Source: Triops longicaudatus (lineage: Eukaryota > Arthropoda > Branchiopoda > Notostraca > Triopsidae). From it: a stretch of 64,000 nucleotides of DNA. The translations under genes and the position numbers were made by a program. The notes below the pieces were generated by a model, which saw only the letters and a program-made list of their open reading frames with translations, did not search any database and had not been told where the DNA came from. This document shows positions 33,404 to 45,148 of the stretch, piece after piece. The stretch covers positions 434,001 to 498,000 of the forward strand of contig JAGQDJ010000003.1 in NCBI GenBank assembly GCA_022885665.1, read 5' to 3'. How positions within the stretch are numbered: the first letter of the stretch is position 1; each line of letters starts with the position of its first letter.

Positions 33404-36400
33404 ATGGGTGTGAAGGACGATTACATCGAAATCAAAGTACCTGATATTCATAAGTTACTTGACAGAGACCCTTATTTGAAGCCTTACGAAAAAGAAATCC
33501 GAAGGAGGTAAAATTCAACTTTACATCTATTCTTTTGTACTTTCTATTTTTTGTTAAACTTCGCTTATGACGTGGACCTGTTTTTGCTACTTTCAAAAAT
33601 AGGTATGGAATATACCAGAACTTTTTGTCCCAAATCGACGGTTGTGAAGGAGGTTTGGACCGGTTTACCCAGGCATACGACTATTACGGTTTCCACGTGA
33701 ACCCGGATAACAGCGTTACGTGGAGAGAATGGGCACCCGGAGCTGTTGCAGTTTACCTCAGAGGAGATTTCAGTACGAATTTACGCTACTGCATGAAATC
33801 AACATTTCTAGATTTTTTTTAATTAATTTATTATCAGATAACTGGCAGCAGACTTCTCATGCATTTGACAAGTTATTGTTTGGCAAATGGGAGCTTAATA
33901 TCCCTACGTTAGCAGATGGCTCGTGTCCAATTAAGCATGGATCCAAAGTCAAGATTGTCATTAAAACCGCAAAAGGAGAACTGGTAGATCGCATTTCGCC
34001 GTGGGCCTCTTATGTGGTCAAACCTCCAGTCACTGAAGGAATTGCGTATCAGCATCAAATCTGGAGTCCTCCTGCTGAGCAGGTATTTTTCAGCATAGTT
34101 TTTCTCACTAAATAGAGATCTATAACGGAAAATTTGAAAAGAAAAATTAATACGAATTATTAATAGGCTTACAAGTTCAAGTACACGCGTCCCGCCAAGC
34201 CAGAAAGTCTTCGTATTTATGAATGTCATGTGGGTATTGGCTCCCCAGAGGCCAAAGTGTGTTCGTACAATGAATTCAGCGAAAACGTCCTTCCTCGCAT
34301 TGCCAAGTTGGGTTATAACGCCATCCAGCTGATGGCTATCCAAGAACATGTGTATTACGCGAGTTTTGGTTACCAAGTAACCAATTTCTATGCAGCTTCA
34401 AGGTATTTTCTTCGCAAAGCTATTAAGAAATTGAAATTTCGCAGATTTTTGTATAAAAAATCATTTTAAATCAAGTTTTAATTTTCATGTATAAAAAATT
34501 AGTCGTTATGGAACACCGGATGAGCTCAAAGCTCTTGTGGACCATGCTCACGCGCTGGGCTTGTATGTGATGCTGGATGTGGTTCATTCCCATGCTTCCA
34601 AGAACGTCCTAGATGGCCTGAATCAATTTGACGGCACAATGTCGTGCTATTTCCATGATGGATCACGTGGAGAGCATCCTTTGTGGGATAGTCGGCTCTT
34701 TAACTACTCCGAATGGGAAACGTTGCGTTTCCTACTCTCTAACCTACGTTGGTACATGGATGAGTACCAATTCGACGGTTTTAGGTAATAATAGTCGATA
34801 AAACTATAAAATATAAATAGTAAAACTATAAAACTTATTATTGTTAGTCTCAAGTTCTATTATTTAATACTTAATTTCATTGCAATTATTATATTGTTCA
34901 ATGTTGAAGCATTCTTCTTTGTTTAATGCTTCAGTGGACTTTAATTTCATTTCAGTTTGAGTGCCAAATTTGAATTAAACTTCTTTTTATTTAGATTTGA
35001 TGGAGTAACTTCAATGCTGTACCACCACCACGGTATCGGAACTGGTTTCAGTGGAGATTACAATGAGTACTTTGGTTTGGCAACTGACACCGAAGCGCTT
35101 GTCTACTTAATGCTCGCCAACCACGTGCTTCACAATTTGAGTCCAAATACGATAACAGTAGCGGAGGTAATCTAGACCTATTTCCTTTTTTATTTAAAAT
35201 TTCACCTTGAAAGCTGTAAGTGTTCTATTTATATGTTTTCGCAATCTCTTGCCAAAGTTGCCGAAGGCAACTAAAAGGTTTTCGAAGGGTAGCTAGGATA
35301 CAAATCGAAATTAAATACAAGACAAGCTAAACTCAGTAAATAGATAAGTAAGCCAGGAACATAAATGAAAAACAAAAATAATAACTTGGGTTTGTTTGAT
35401 TAGGACGTATCAGGTATGCCGGCTATGTGCCGGCCAGTTAACGAAGGCGGTATTGGTTTCGACTATCGCTTGGGCATGGCCATTCCGGATAAGTGGATCC
35501 AGCTTTTGAAGGAGTTCAAAGACGAAGAATGGGACATGGGCAATATCGTTTTCACACTGACCAATCGCCGGTGGATGGAGAAAACCATTGCGTACGCTGA
35601 ATCTCATGATCAAGTACGAGCCGTTGTCATTTACAATTTCTGCAGTTCCTACATTTTATTTATTTCATTTTTTTAAAGCATTTTCGTGTCATTTTCTTAT
35701 TTTTATTTATTTCATTTTTTATTCTTCCAGGCGCTAGTTGGTGACAAAAGTATCGCTTTCTGGTTGATGGACAAGGAAATGTACACGCACATGTCAACGT
35801 TATCGGAACCGTCGGCAGTCATCGACCGTGGAATTGCGCTGCACAAAATGATTCGCTTGATATGCCACGCATTGGGTGGCGAAGGCTACTTAAATTTCAT
35901 GGGTATAACTTTCGTTCTGTTCTTATTTCATTTCAGTTGGTTACGTTTTGAATTTCTAAAGAAATCTCTCAAAAAAATATTAAGGACGTTTAAAATATTG
36001 TCTAATTATTCGCAGGCAATGAATTTGGTCACCCAGAATGGCTCGATTTCCCGCGCATTGGCAATAATGAGTCTTTCCATTACGCTCGCAGACAGTGGAA
36101 CCTTGTCGATGATCCTCTGCTTAAGTATAAGTACTTAGCTGCCTTTGATAGCGCCATGAATAACACTGAGGAAAAGTACGGTTGGTTACGCAAAGATTCC
36201 GTACGTAGCTTAAATCATCCTTAATTTCCTACTGTTTTTTATTTAAAAAAAGTATAATCACGTAATAAGTACAAAATTAAAAGTACATAAAAAAATCACA
36301 AATACAAAAATAAGTTAAACGAGCGTGAAGTCCAGTACATTTCACATTTAAGCGCTTTAATTCTCTAGCTATTGTACTTTAAAAAAAAAAATAAAAGAAA

Positions 36401-37225
36401 TGAATTCACTGGTGATAGGTTGACATTCGCATTTAATTATTATTAGATTCTTTAAAAATTAATAACGTTATCTTTTAAAATTTTCAGGGCTTCGTGAGCA
36501 CAAAACATCAAGACGATAAGATGATCGTCTTTGAGAGAGCTGGTCTCGTTTTCGTGTTCAACTTTCATCCCACGAAAAGCTTTACCGATTACCGTATCGG
36601 CGTCCATACTGCTGGCAAGTACAGGATCCTTTTGGACACAGACGCGCCCGAGTTCGGAGGCCACGGTCGTTTGGACCACAATACTGACTTTTTTACCTCT
36701 GACGAAGGCTTTGCTAGTCGTCAACATTCGATGATGGTACGTTCTGGTTGGGTTAAATTGCATGTTTTCATGGGGCGGGTGTGATGCAGGACCCGTTGGT
36801 ATTAACCTTGGGCGATTATTTTGCCTTGCATGAAGGCTACTTTGCGGGGAATACTCCTCCTGAATTAAGTCATTACGCTCCCAAACACTCTGTACTGGTA
36901 CGTGCTTCCTCTCTCCGCCCCTTTTCGTTCCCAATTTCCCACTAGTTTCTTTAACTTTCTTCCTTTTTTTATTTGTTCCGTTTTCATTGTTTTATTTGTT
37001 TTGTGTAGCCAGTTTGTTATGCTTTTATTTTTGACAGTTATATCTCGATTGTTATTTTCTTTAAATTATATTATTGAAAGGTTTTTTATTTTTTTAATTA
37101 TTTTTTTAAAATTATAGTTTCTTATGTTAGCTGAATGAATTTAGCCAAATGTGTTAAATTTTTTTATTTTTAAACAGGTCTACGCACCCTGCCGTACTGC
37201 GTTCGTACTGGCTCGCGTGGATTAG
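33404..37225 (+). CDS. GBE1: 1,4-alpha-glucan (glycogen) branching enzyme
   Basis: Twelve exons: 33404-33507, 33603-33772, 33838-34082, 34167-34402, 34503-34784, 34995-35166, 35404-35613, 35731-35902, 36016-36200, 36488-36736, 36790-36897 and 37178-37225. The total is 727 codons, 726 residues (human 702). The N-terminal carbohydrate-binding part has YGFHVNPDNSVTWREWAPGA. GH13 motifs: VMLDVVHSHAS (region I), FDGFRFDGVTSMLYHHHG with the nucleophile Asp348, TVAEDVSGMP with the acid Glu403, and YAESHDQ near 467-473. The C-terminal domain has FERAGLVFVFNFHP and GGHGRLDHNTDFF. The enzyme adds alpha-1,6 branches to glycogen in the cytosol. Exon 11 adds 36 residues (DPLVLTLGDYFALHEG at its start) not expected from the family. 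A likely poly(A) signal is at 37572. Confidence 0.97.
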
Positions 37226-37847
37226 CCAAGCCGCACATATCACCAGATCGTCCTCATTTTTGCGCAACAGAGGATTCCGATAGGAATAGTCCACTGTAGT
37301 TATTTTTCCGGATGGGGAGTTGACCATCCGGAACAGTTTTGTTTAGCCATTTATAGTGCCAAGATCTGATATTCTTCTTTGAATTCTAAATTCGACTACT
37401 GGAAGGTACAAATTGCTCACTATTTCTCTTTTCCTTGTTAATTCTCTTTTGTTAACTGTTATGTCGTTGAAAAACAACTTGTATTAGATTTCTGTACAAG
37501 TGCAATTGCGACAAAAAAAAGAGCGGGTAGGCGAAAAGTGTAAGCCTTGGTAAATTTGAACAGGGGTCACACAATAAATCTGGCAAAAAATCGTAACAAG
37601 CTGTCATTTCTTTGTCTCCATTGCCATCCACAATACATTGCACTTTGATGAGGGCTTCCACTGAACTTTTCTTGGTCCTCGCTTTAAAACATAGTTTTTA
37701 GTCTTTTACACTGCGACACAGTTTCAGGCTCAAAATGGAACAGATTTAGATTCAACACGATTGTTAAAAGGTGAGACACAAATTCGTGTAAGTAATGCGA
37801 AAAGGGCCAAGAAAAGCGTCAGCTAGATTATCTTTCATTTTTAAGTT
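37226..37847. other. Convergent 3' region of GBE1 and the adenylyl cyclase
   Basis: It holds the GBE1 3' UTR with AATAAA near 37572 and the 3' UTR of the cyclase on the opposite strand. Nothing else was recognised. Confidence 0.45.
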
Positions 37848-40800
37848 TTAAGTGGGTATTAATAAGTAAACGTTCATGTCGTCTTTGCCCTTGACGTAGA
37901 CCGTTCCGCGTTTTTCGAACGAATAGGTGGGTTCAAAGTACGAAAGACACGCCTCTGCCGTCTGGATCCGCCCATTGACCCCGGTCGAGTCCATCCGGCT
38001 GGCTATGTTGACTGCGTCGCCCCAAATGTCGTAATACAGCTTGGTGGTACCAATCACCCCGGCGGTGACGTCACCTACGTTAATGCCGATGCGCAGAATG
38101 AGATTGAACTCGAGCAGATCTTGGTTAAAGTCCTGGATGGCTTGCTGCATGCTCAGCGCAAACTCAACCAGTTCGTACAAGTGCTGGTGCGGATGAACGT
38201 TGCTGGCACGCACCTCGGGATTCAAGCCCGACGCTGCCATGAACGTAGAGCCGATCGTCTTGATCTTCTCCACGTTCTTAAACTCGGGTCGAGCCAAAAG
38301 CTCATCAAAATCGCTGATAAGCTCGTTGAGGACCCGGAGGTACTCTTTCCCGCCCAAATACGACTCGTCGTACATTTCGTTAAAGTTGACAATACTGGCA
38401 AACAGAATGCCGACCTCTTTGTAATTTTCGGAATATTTGGCCGTGGCTTTTAACTGCTCCACCACGTGTTTCGGGATAATGTTATTGAGCAGCCAATCCG
38501 CTTGGTCTTTCAGCGTCTGGACTTTGGCTTTCCCTCGCGCGGCCACGGTGTTGCAGTGGAAACTGAGCCGGAAATTAATCTCCGATTCGCGGTTGAGCAA
38601 CACGACCAGTAAGAGCAACAAAAGCAAATGTAAGATTATCTCGTAGCAAGACCGCCACTCCAGCAAATCCTCGTCTGCTGGTTCCGCCCGGTAGGCCGGT
38701 GTCGTGCCGTTGGCGTCGCTGGTGTCGTTAAAAGCTGAGAGGTCGTCGCCCAGGCCGCTTTTGATGACGCAGGGGCAAACTGGCACGGATACCAAGACCA
38801 TGAGCACGGCCGAGGACAAAGCAGCTAACCCAGATTTAACCCAGCAATTGAGCTGGGAAAAGTTGCAGAAATGGACCATGCCAGCAGTGACCAAGTACCA
38901 GAACACGCGAGGCAAGTCTTGATCGTCGGTGCGGATGACTTGGCACGAAAAGTTGGCCAAGACGGCCACAATAGGCCAAATGAGCATCACGGCACCGCAG
39001 ATGTGCCACGGGTACCATTGAATGACTCGATTGTGGAGCCGGTCCAGCCAATGCACGGCCGGCAATCCGTGCCGCAGGACCCAGAGTTGCCTCAGGCACA
39101 CGATGGACATGGCGAGTTGGGTTAGCAGCGCTACGATGAAGATGACGAGCCAGTGGACTGAGAGCTGGAAGTGGAGGAAACAAGCTAAGGCGACGACCAA
39201 AAAGATGAAGTGGGCGACGAAGATGTCCAGGTACGTGTTGTAAGCCGGGGAAACGAGCGTCAAGGGACAGCCGGGCGCGTCAGGCTGGTAGGCTTTGGCC
39301 CGATACTCGGCTTCCATGTCTTGGTCCATAAAAAAGAGCGTCAGCTGGCTTAAGGGAGGTTTCATGAAGTACACCCGGTGTGACTCATCTTCCTGGATGC
39401 AACGAATGAGCTGCAGATCGGATTGCTTTCGGAGTTGATGGAAACGGGACAAGCTTTCGTGTAAGGGCACTTCGTTGTCCTCTTCCACCGCCACGATATC
39501 GATACTGCCTTCAGGCGACAGAGATTCTGAAAAGAAAAAAAAGAAAAATGCTATTGTACACGAAACAATATTTAAATCTTTAACATATTTTTTTAAAAAA
39601 ATGTTTAACATTTATTTAATTATTGCAAAGGTATTTACTCGTGTCCTCGAGTTCCATCGAGTTGTGACTGGCATTTATGCCGCGACCATTGAGCTGACTG
39701 CCTAAGGTACTTCGTTTGCAAGATTCCATCGAAGGAAACAAACTCAATTCATCCAACACGCCGTCTTTACTCGCTGAATACACCCGTGGCAAATGTAACC
39801 GACCTGTTAGCAGCAAAAAGACAGATTTATTACCTTAATAACTAATAAACTTAAGAAAAAAAGTCAAGTTTACCTTGAAAATTTAGCGGAAATTTTCAAA
39901 ATTATTTCACGAAAACAGTTTAAATATTTTTCGATATTTTCTTTTCGACAGTAAAATTAAATATGGTATACACAAAACACGTTTCTCCATTATTCTGTAT
40001 CACTTTTATATGAACATCAATGTCCATAAAATAAAACTGGAAAAAAATGGATAAGCATGACGATTTACCGTCCCTATCCTGGTACAAAGGATGCGTTTCT
40101 TCCAACTCTTTGGCGCCTCCGGGTGTCTTTTTGTTCTTTTCTTGACTAATTGATCGACTACGTAGTTTGGCAGGACTGACATCGTCTTCCACAATGTTGG
40201 GCATCGAAGAGCTCTTCTTTGGATTCGATTCACTGGAGGACAACGCTGACTGTGACCTCGAGTTCAACGGCATTGTCTCCGCATTGGAATCGCAATCCAA
40301 GTGTTGACCCAGGATGAAATACGTCCGAAACCCTTGAGCGAGAAAAAAATCAAATGAATTAATGAAATTAAAATCACGTTGTAAAACAATAAATATACGA
40401 AGACAACCACTAAAATATAAATAAAATAATATTCAAGCTCCTCAAACTAAACTGTCCTAATAACAATCCTATTATTAAAACATCTCACAAATGAAACCGA
40501 AATTTTTTTTTTAAATCGTAAGGTGGAATATCTGCAAAAAATTTGGAGAGATTTGAAAACATGCTTCAGAAAATTAAGATGTTAAGAAATCAAACAAAAA
40601 TAACTACACACACATAAAATTGGAAAGCAAATTATTAAAAAATGACGAAATGAGTGATGCAATTGTGATACCATGAAAGAGCTCTCCGAGTTCTACCAAG
40701 TACTGCGTCGGATCTAAGAATTTATAGGTGCTTTCGGTGATATGGACTTGTCCCGGTCGACCGGTGGATTCCATCTGGTTGGCCAAGGTGACGTCATTGG

Positions 40801-42213
40801 ACCACACGTCAAATTTAAAGCGTTTGCTGCCCACAATGCCACACAGCACAGTGCCTGTATGGACTCCAACTCGCATGGAAACATTCTCTTTGCGATCTTG
40901 GTCAAACTGGTGAATGGCTTCAATCATGCTCAGTCCCATATTAACGCAGCAGGTGGCGTGGTCCGCCCGGGGCTCGGGACAGCCGGACACGCAGTAATAG
41001 CAGTCACCCAGGGTCGAAATCTTCTCGCAGCCGTTTTGCCCACACAGGAAATCAAACCTTCCAAAAAGATCGTTCAATAAGCCCACGAGCTGCTCAGCGG
41101 TTTTGTTGGAGCTCATCCGCGTGAAGCCGACAATGTCCGCGAAGAGAATGCTCACGTTTTCCATGCGGTGCATGTTAAACGGTCGAAAGATGGAACGCAA
41201 GTCGCCTCCGGCGTGCGAAGTCCTTGGTGAGGAGATTTTGCGACTCTGGTACCTACAACAGGGTACAATATTAATATTCCGGTACTAAATTGCTAGAATT
41301 AAGAAACTGAAACCAAACAGCACAGCGTAAGTACTGCATAATAGAGTGCAATAAGAAATATCGCAGCTACATACCGCTCGCTGCTCTCGTCGTGGCCCTC
41401 GTTCATCAGCCAATCCGCGACTTTGGGCGGCATCACCGAGTGGATCATCTTCTCTTTGAGCTGTTTCTCGAGCTCCAGCTCACGACGGACCATGAGCAGC
41501 TGGCCCACTTTCATAAAAGTGCACCGCATCCGCACCTGCGTCATGATGTAGATGTGCACACCAATGATGTGCACGCAGAGCTGCAGCAGGACGCGAACGA
41601 CCAGAGAAGAAGGTAAGGTATCGCAGGCAAAAGCGTCCGAAATGGCCTCCACGGCTATAGAATACGTTAACCCTAAGGTGAGACACATATAAAGAGGTAA
41701 GGGGATGACGGTGTAGATGAGGAGCAGGACTTCGGTGGCCAGAGCGAAGAGGCCGGCTGAGGAAACGTCACCACGATACGATGTGCCTCGACTGCAGGTG
41801 AAGAAAGCTGGTAAAGTGGCGAGGCACAAGGTTCCCGCGATCGTGAGCGACAAAGGGAAGTGGTTTCGCTCGTAGTGGCGGGTGAGGGTGACCAGGAAGA
41901 TGAGGAGTGAGAGAAGTAGGACTAAGGCCGAAGCGGTGGTGAAGGCGATCCAGTGGTCATCTGGATCCGAAGCGATGCAGTAGTACACGCACCAGGTGGC
42001 AGAGACCAGGACAATATAGACTAAGGCATACTGGAACCGGAGCCGGATTTGGGGGAATGTGCTGCGCCAATACTGGCCCTCCAAGATGTCCGAGTCGAAC
42101 TTGGGCACCCACCAAGATTTGGAGGCACGTTCGAAGAGTAAAGACTGGCTGGTGCTGCTCCGACTCGACCATCTCCTGATATGGTACTGAGGTTCGGTGG
42201 CTTCAGGTTCCAT
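37848..42213 (-). CDS. Membrane adenylyl cyclase, type 9 class
   Basis: Five exons, high to low: 42213-41375, 41252-40672, 40332-40069, 39803-39639 and 39526-37848. The sum is 1176 codons, 1175 residues. The first six membrane helices lie in exon 1. The C1 catalytic domain is in exon 2, with metal Asp319 in LFADIVGFT and Asp363 in STLGDCYYCVSGC. A Ser-rich C1b linker spans exons 3 and 4. One 1.7 kb exon carries the second six helices and the C2 domain: VGILFASIVNFNEMYDESYLG (trimmed), EKIKTIGSTFMAASGL with the ATP-binding Lys, and DIWGDAVNIASRMDSTG. VNFxExYxExYxGGKE is typical of mammalian AC9 and Drosophila Ac13E. It makes cAMP from ATP at the plasma membrane. Two residues differ from mammalian AC9 in a way that matters for forskolin (see findings). 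Confidence 0.96.
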
Positions 42214-45148
42214 TTTGGGAGGAATTTTTTATTGACAAAGCTGCGAAACAGAAGAGAATGTTAGAAATTAATTATGCAGGGTTTATTTCAGGATTTACGC
42301 AAAGTTCCAAGGCAGTGGTTTAAACAGGATATGCTTGGTGTGTTTCTAGGAAAGCAGCTCATAAAACTCGACAACTCGTCCCACATTCCATGGCTCAGGT
42401 AGGGTCTTAATGAAAAGTTTAATCAGGAATTTGTTATTGTTGACACTCAAAAGTCAGCTAGCGAGGAAAGTGGGCGGTGATTCTTGATGGAGGAGGAGTT
42501 AAGGCCAACCTCTTTCTTGGGAATTAACCTTGGAAATGGCGCGAAAAGAGTAGAGGGTGGTTTTGAGAAAACTGTTGAACTTTTTCGATGCTTTTTGGAA
42601 GGCAAAATTAACACTAATTATAGTTAAGTTTCCAAGAGAAATATTTTTTGTTTTTAAAGACTTTATACAAATCAAATAAGTTTTTTGCACTACAAGTTTT
42701 TTTTTAAAATTACCGGAATCACTTCAAATTTGCAAAAGCGTGTTTCATTAGTATAACTTTACTGACAGCAAAGTTTTGAAAGATACTTTACAGCATTTTT
42801 TAAATAGATGCCAATACATGTTATTACATGTTATCCATAAGACAAGTGAAGTATGCACTGAGCTTTAGACCTTGGCATACCAACCTCTCTTTCGGGATTG
42901 ACCGTGGAAATTGCACGAATAGATTCAGATTAATCATGTGATGACTGTTGAATATTTTTAAATATTTTTTCAATAGTAAAGTTTTGGTTAGTCATAGTTA
43001 TCACTTTTTATGTATTTTTTTCCAAAATTGTTTTTGGGTAATTTCTCGTAAGATGTTAGGCATCAGAAAGCAAGCCTAACAGAAAAAAGTTACTTGGTAA
43101 AATCTGCCAAAATGTATCGAAAAGTTTTGATATTTGAAACTATTTTTCTTAAATAGCTATTGAATGTTCGAAAAGAAAAGTTTTTACGAGAAGACGAAAA
43201 TTCCTACGTAATGGCAGGTTACTCTCAACACTTCATTCTGTAGGATATAAGACCTTCGCATAACCGTATTTTTAGTATTTTAACTTTTGTTTATTAGGGT
43301 TTATTAGGTTTAACGTTTATCCAAATTCGAATAACTTTTAGCTAGTTTTGCGTAATTTACCCACTATTGAAAAGGAGTGGTGTACTATGCTCCCTTGTAT
43401 GTGGCGAATAATATGAAAACTTCTTAAAGTCGATTTCTGACATTGTAAAATTTTTCTGAAAACTTTGTTGTCAATAAGCTTATGCTAAATCGTACGGGTT
43501 ATGTACGATTGAGATTCATGCAAAACTTACGCTTGCAAATTTCTAGTGATTTAGGACAATTTTTAGTTATTGGGGGAAAAAAAATGAAATTTCCTTGATC
43601 ATGCGTAACCCTTATATGAGAAAGATATCAGTGCAGTAATCTCTAAAAGTCATGGAGCGGTTTTGATGGAATGAACGTCGAAAATCTGAAGGTCGAAAAA
43701 GATAGAAGCTCGTGTGTTCTTCGACCGAAAATCCCACAGAAAATTACCAAACACATTTCTGTTTTTAGAGTACCTCTAGAAAAAGTGATAGATATAACTG
43801 AACAGTACTATACTATAAAAATATTCGAAAAAAATATTTAGTGATTTTCAAGAAATCTCCCTGAAGCGTTTCGCGCCATTAGCAAGGTTCATTCCCATGC
43901 TTGTACAATAGAGTGGCCCTTTTTTAATACCGCGGAAAATCTCTAAATTTATTGAAATATCTTCTTAAATATGGAAATATTTAGAGATGAAACTATGCGA
44001 TATTGATTACTCTACCATTGGAAAACAAAATAAGGCATTGAAAGTGTGCGAATTCTCAAAGCTCAGGCCAAACTTCGTTACGGATTTTAGCGCAATGCAT
44101 ATTTCCTCATTGATCCTATCTTTGCGCAATATAAGTTCCTGCATTTCATTCCGGAAATGGTTCGGAATTAATGCCTCGATTTCTGTAAAATATTTCGGAT
44201 TAAAGGTAATTTCGCAAGTTGCGAATACAAGCGACATTAGCGAATTCCAATTTGAAATAATTGAAAGGAAAGAGGGATCTAGAATTTCCTTCTGCGTTCG
44301 CCAGGATCCGCTAGGCGCCAGACAACCGAGCGGCAGCGCCAATGAAGGATTTTCAAATCGTCACGTGACAGACCCAAGCCAATGGCCTGACAGCTTTCCT
44401 CCCTCTACTGAGGGGGTTACGTGATCCGGGCTGCGAGTAAGGGGCAGGTTTTCCATCAACAGCCGCCATCTTGACCGAGTCGGTTTGGCCTGAAAATAAA
44501 GATTGTGTAGTCTTGACGTAAGATTTAACCCACTTTTTCCATGTCAAGTTCACCGTGTAAAGTGCGATTGACTTGGTGAAAACCATTGAAGCAACTTTGT
44601 GGAAGAAAAAAAATATTCGATGGTGTCTTATGTGATGGCTTGGTGAAGAAAGCCAGAAAGGGGGAACTTATACAGACCTGCTGTGTATGTGTGTATGTTG
44701 TATTACGCGGACTGCATAGATCTTGGTGCTGGTTTTCAAAAAGTGCGCATTTAACAGCTATGGCTAGCCAAGCTTGACTTCAGGTAATCAAATGTTTATA
44801 CAAAAATATTTAATAAAATCCTTTTCGGAAAGGAAGCGTCCTTTTTCTTACTTAACTACGATTTCCCAAGCGTTGTGTACTAACAACGGCTTTTGAGCCC
44901 AGAATTCCCTACTAACTTTGCTGCCACGGCAGACTCAAACACTCTTAAGCATTTCGTACTAACATTTTCTTTGTTTCATTACAGGTTAAGTTTGGGGGCT
45001 GGATGAAGCAGATTCTGTGGAATGGCAGCAGTTATTGTGTGTCCAGCCAAGACACAGCTTAGTGGTTTAGTTTGCCTTTTTCCCTGCATTAGCTCCTGGA
45101 CTCTAGGGTGAATTATTTCCCCCAAACTTCGTATTTTCCGAGTTGACT
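42214..45148. other. Divergent intergenic region of adenylyl cyclase and CBP, with CBP 5' UTR
   Basis: The right part holds CBP leader sequence: a donor at 44784 (CAG|GTAATC) and an acceptor ending at 44985 (ATTACAG) define a 5' UTR intron of about 200 bases. A YY1-type site is at 44462. The left 1.7 kb is AT-rich with no recognised gene. The 43987-44424 open frame overlaps another on the opposite strand and looks random. Confidence 0.5.
44462..44473 (-). promoter_or_regulatory. YY1-type element upstream of CBP
   Basis: On the minus strand this reads CAAGATGGCGGC, the classic YY1 consensus found at or just after the start site of many housekeeping genes. It lies about 320 bases before the 5' UTR donor at 44784, where a start site would be expected. 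Confidence 0.5.

Noticed and set aside
38836..39183. Overlapping frames inside the adenylyl cyclase large exon, on both strands
   Set aside because: The cyclase frame explains this DNA fully with conserved motifs; the others have random composition.
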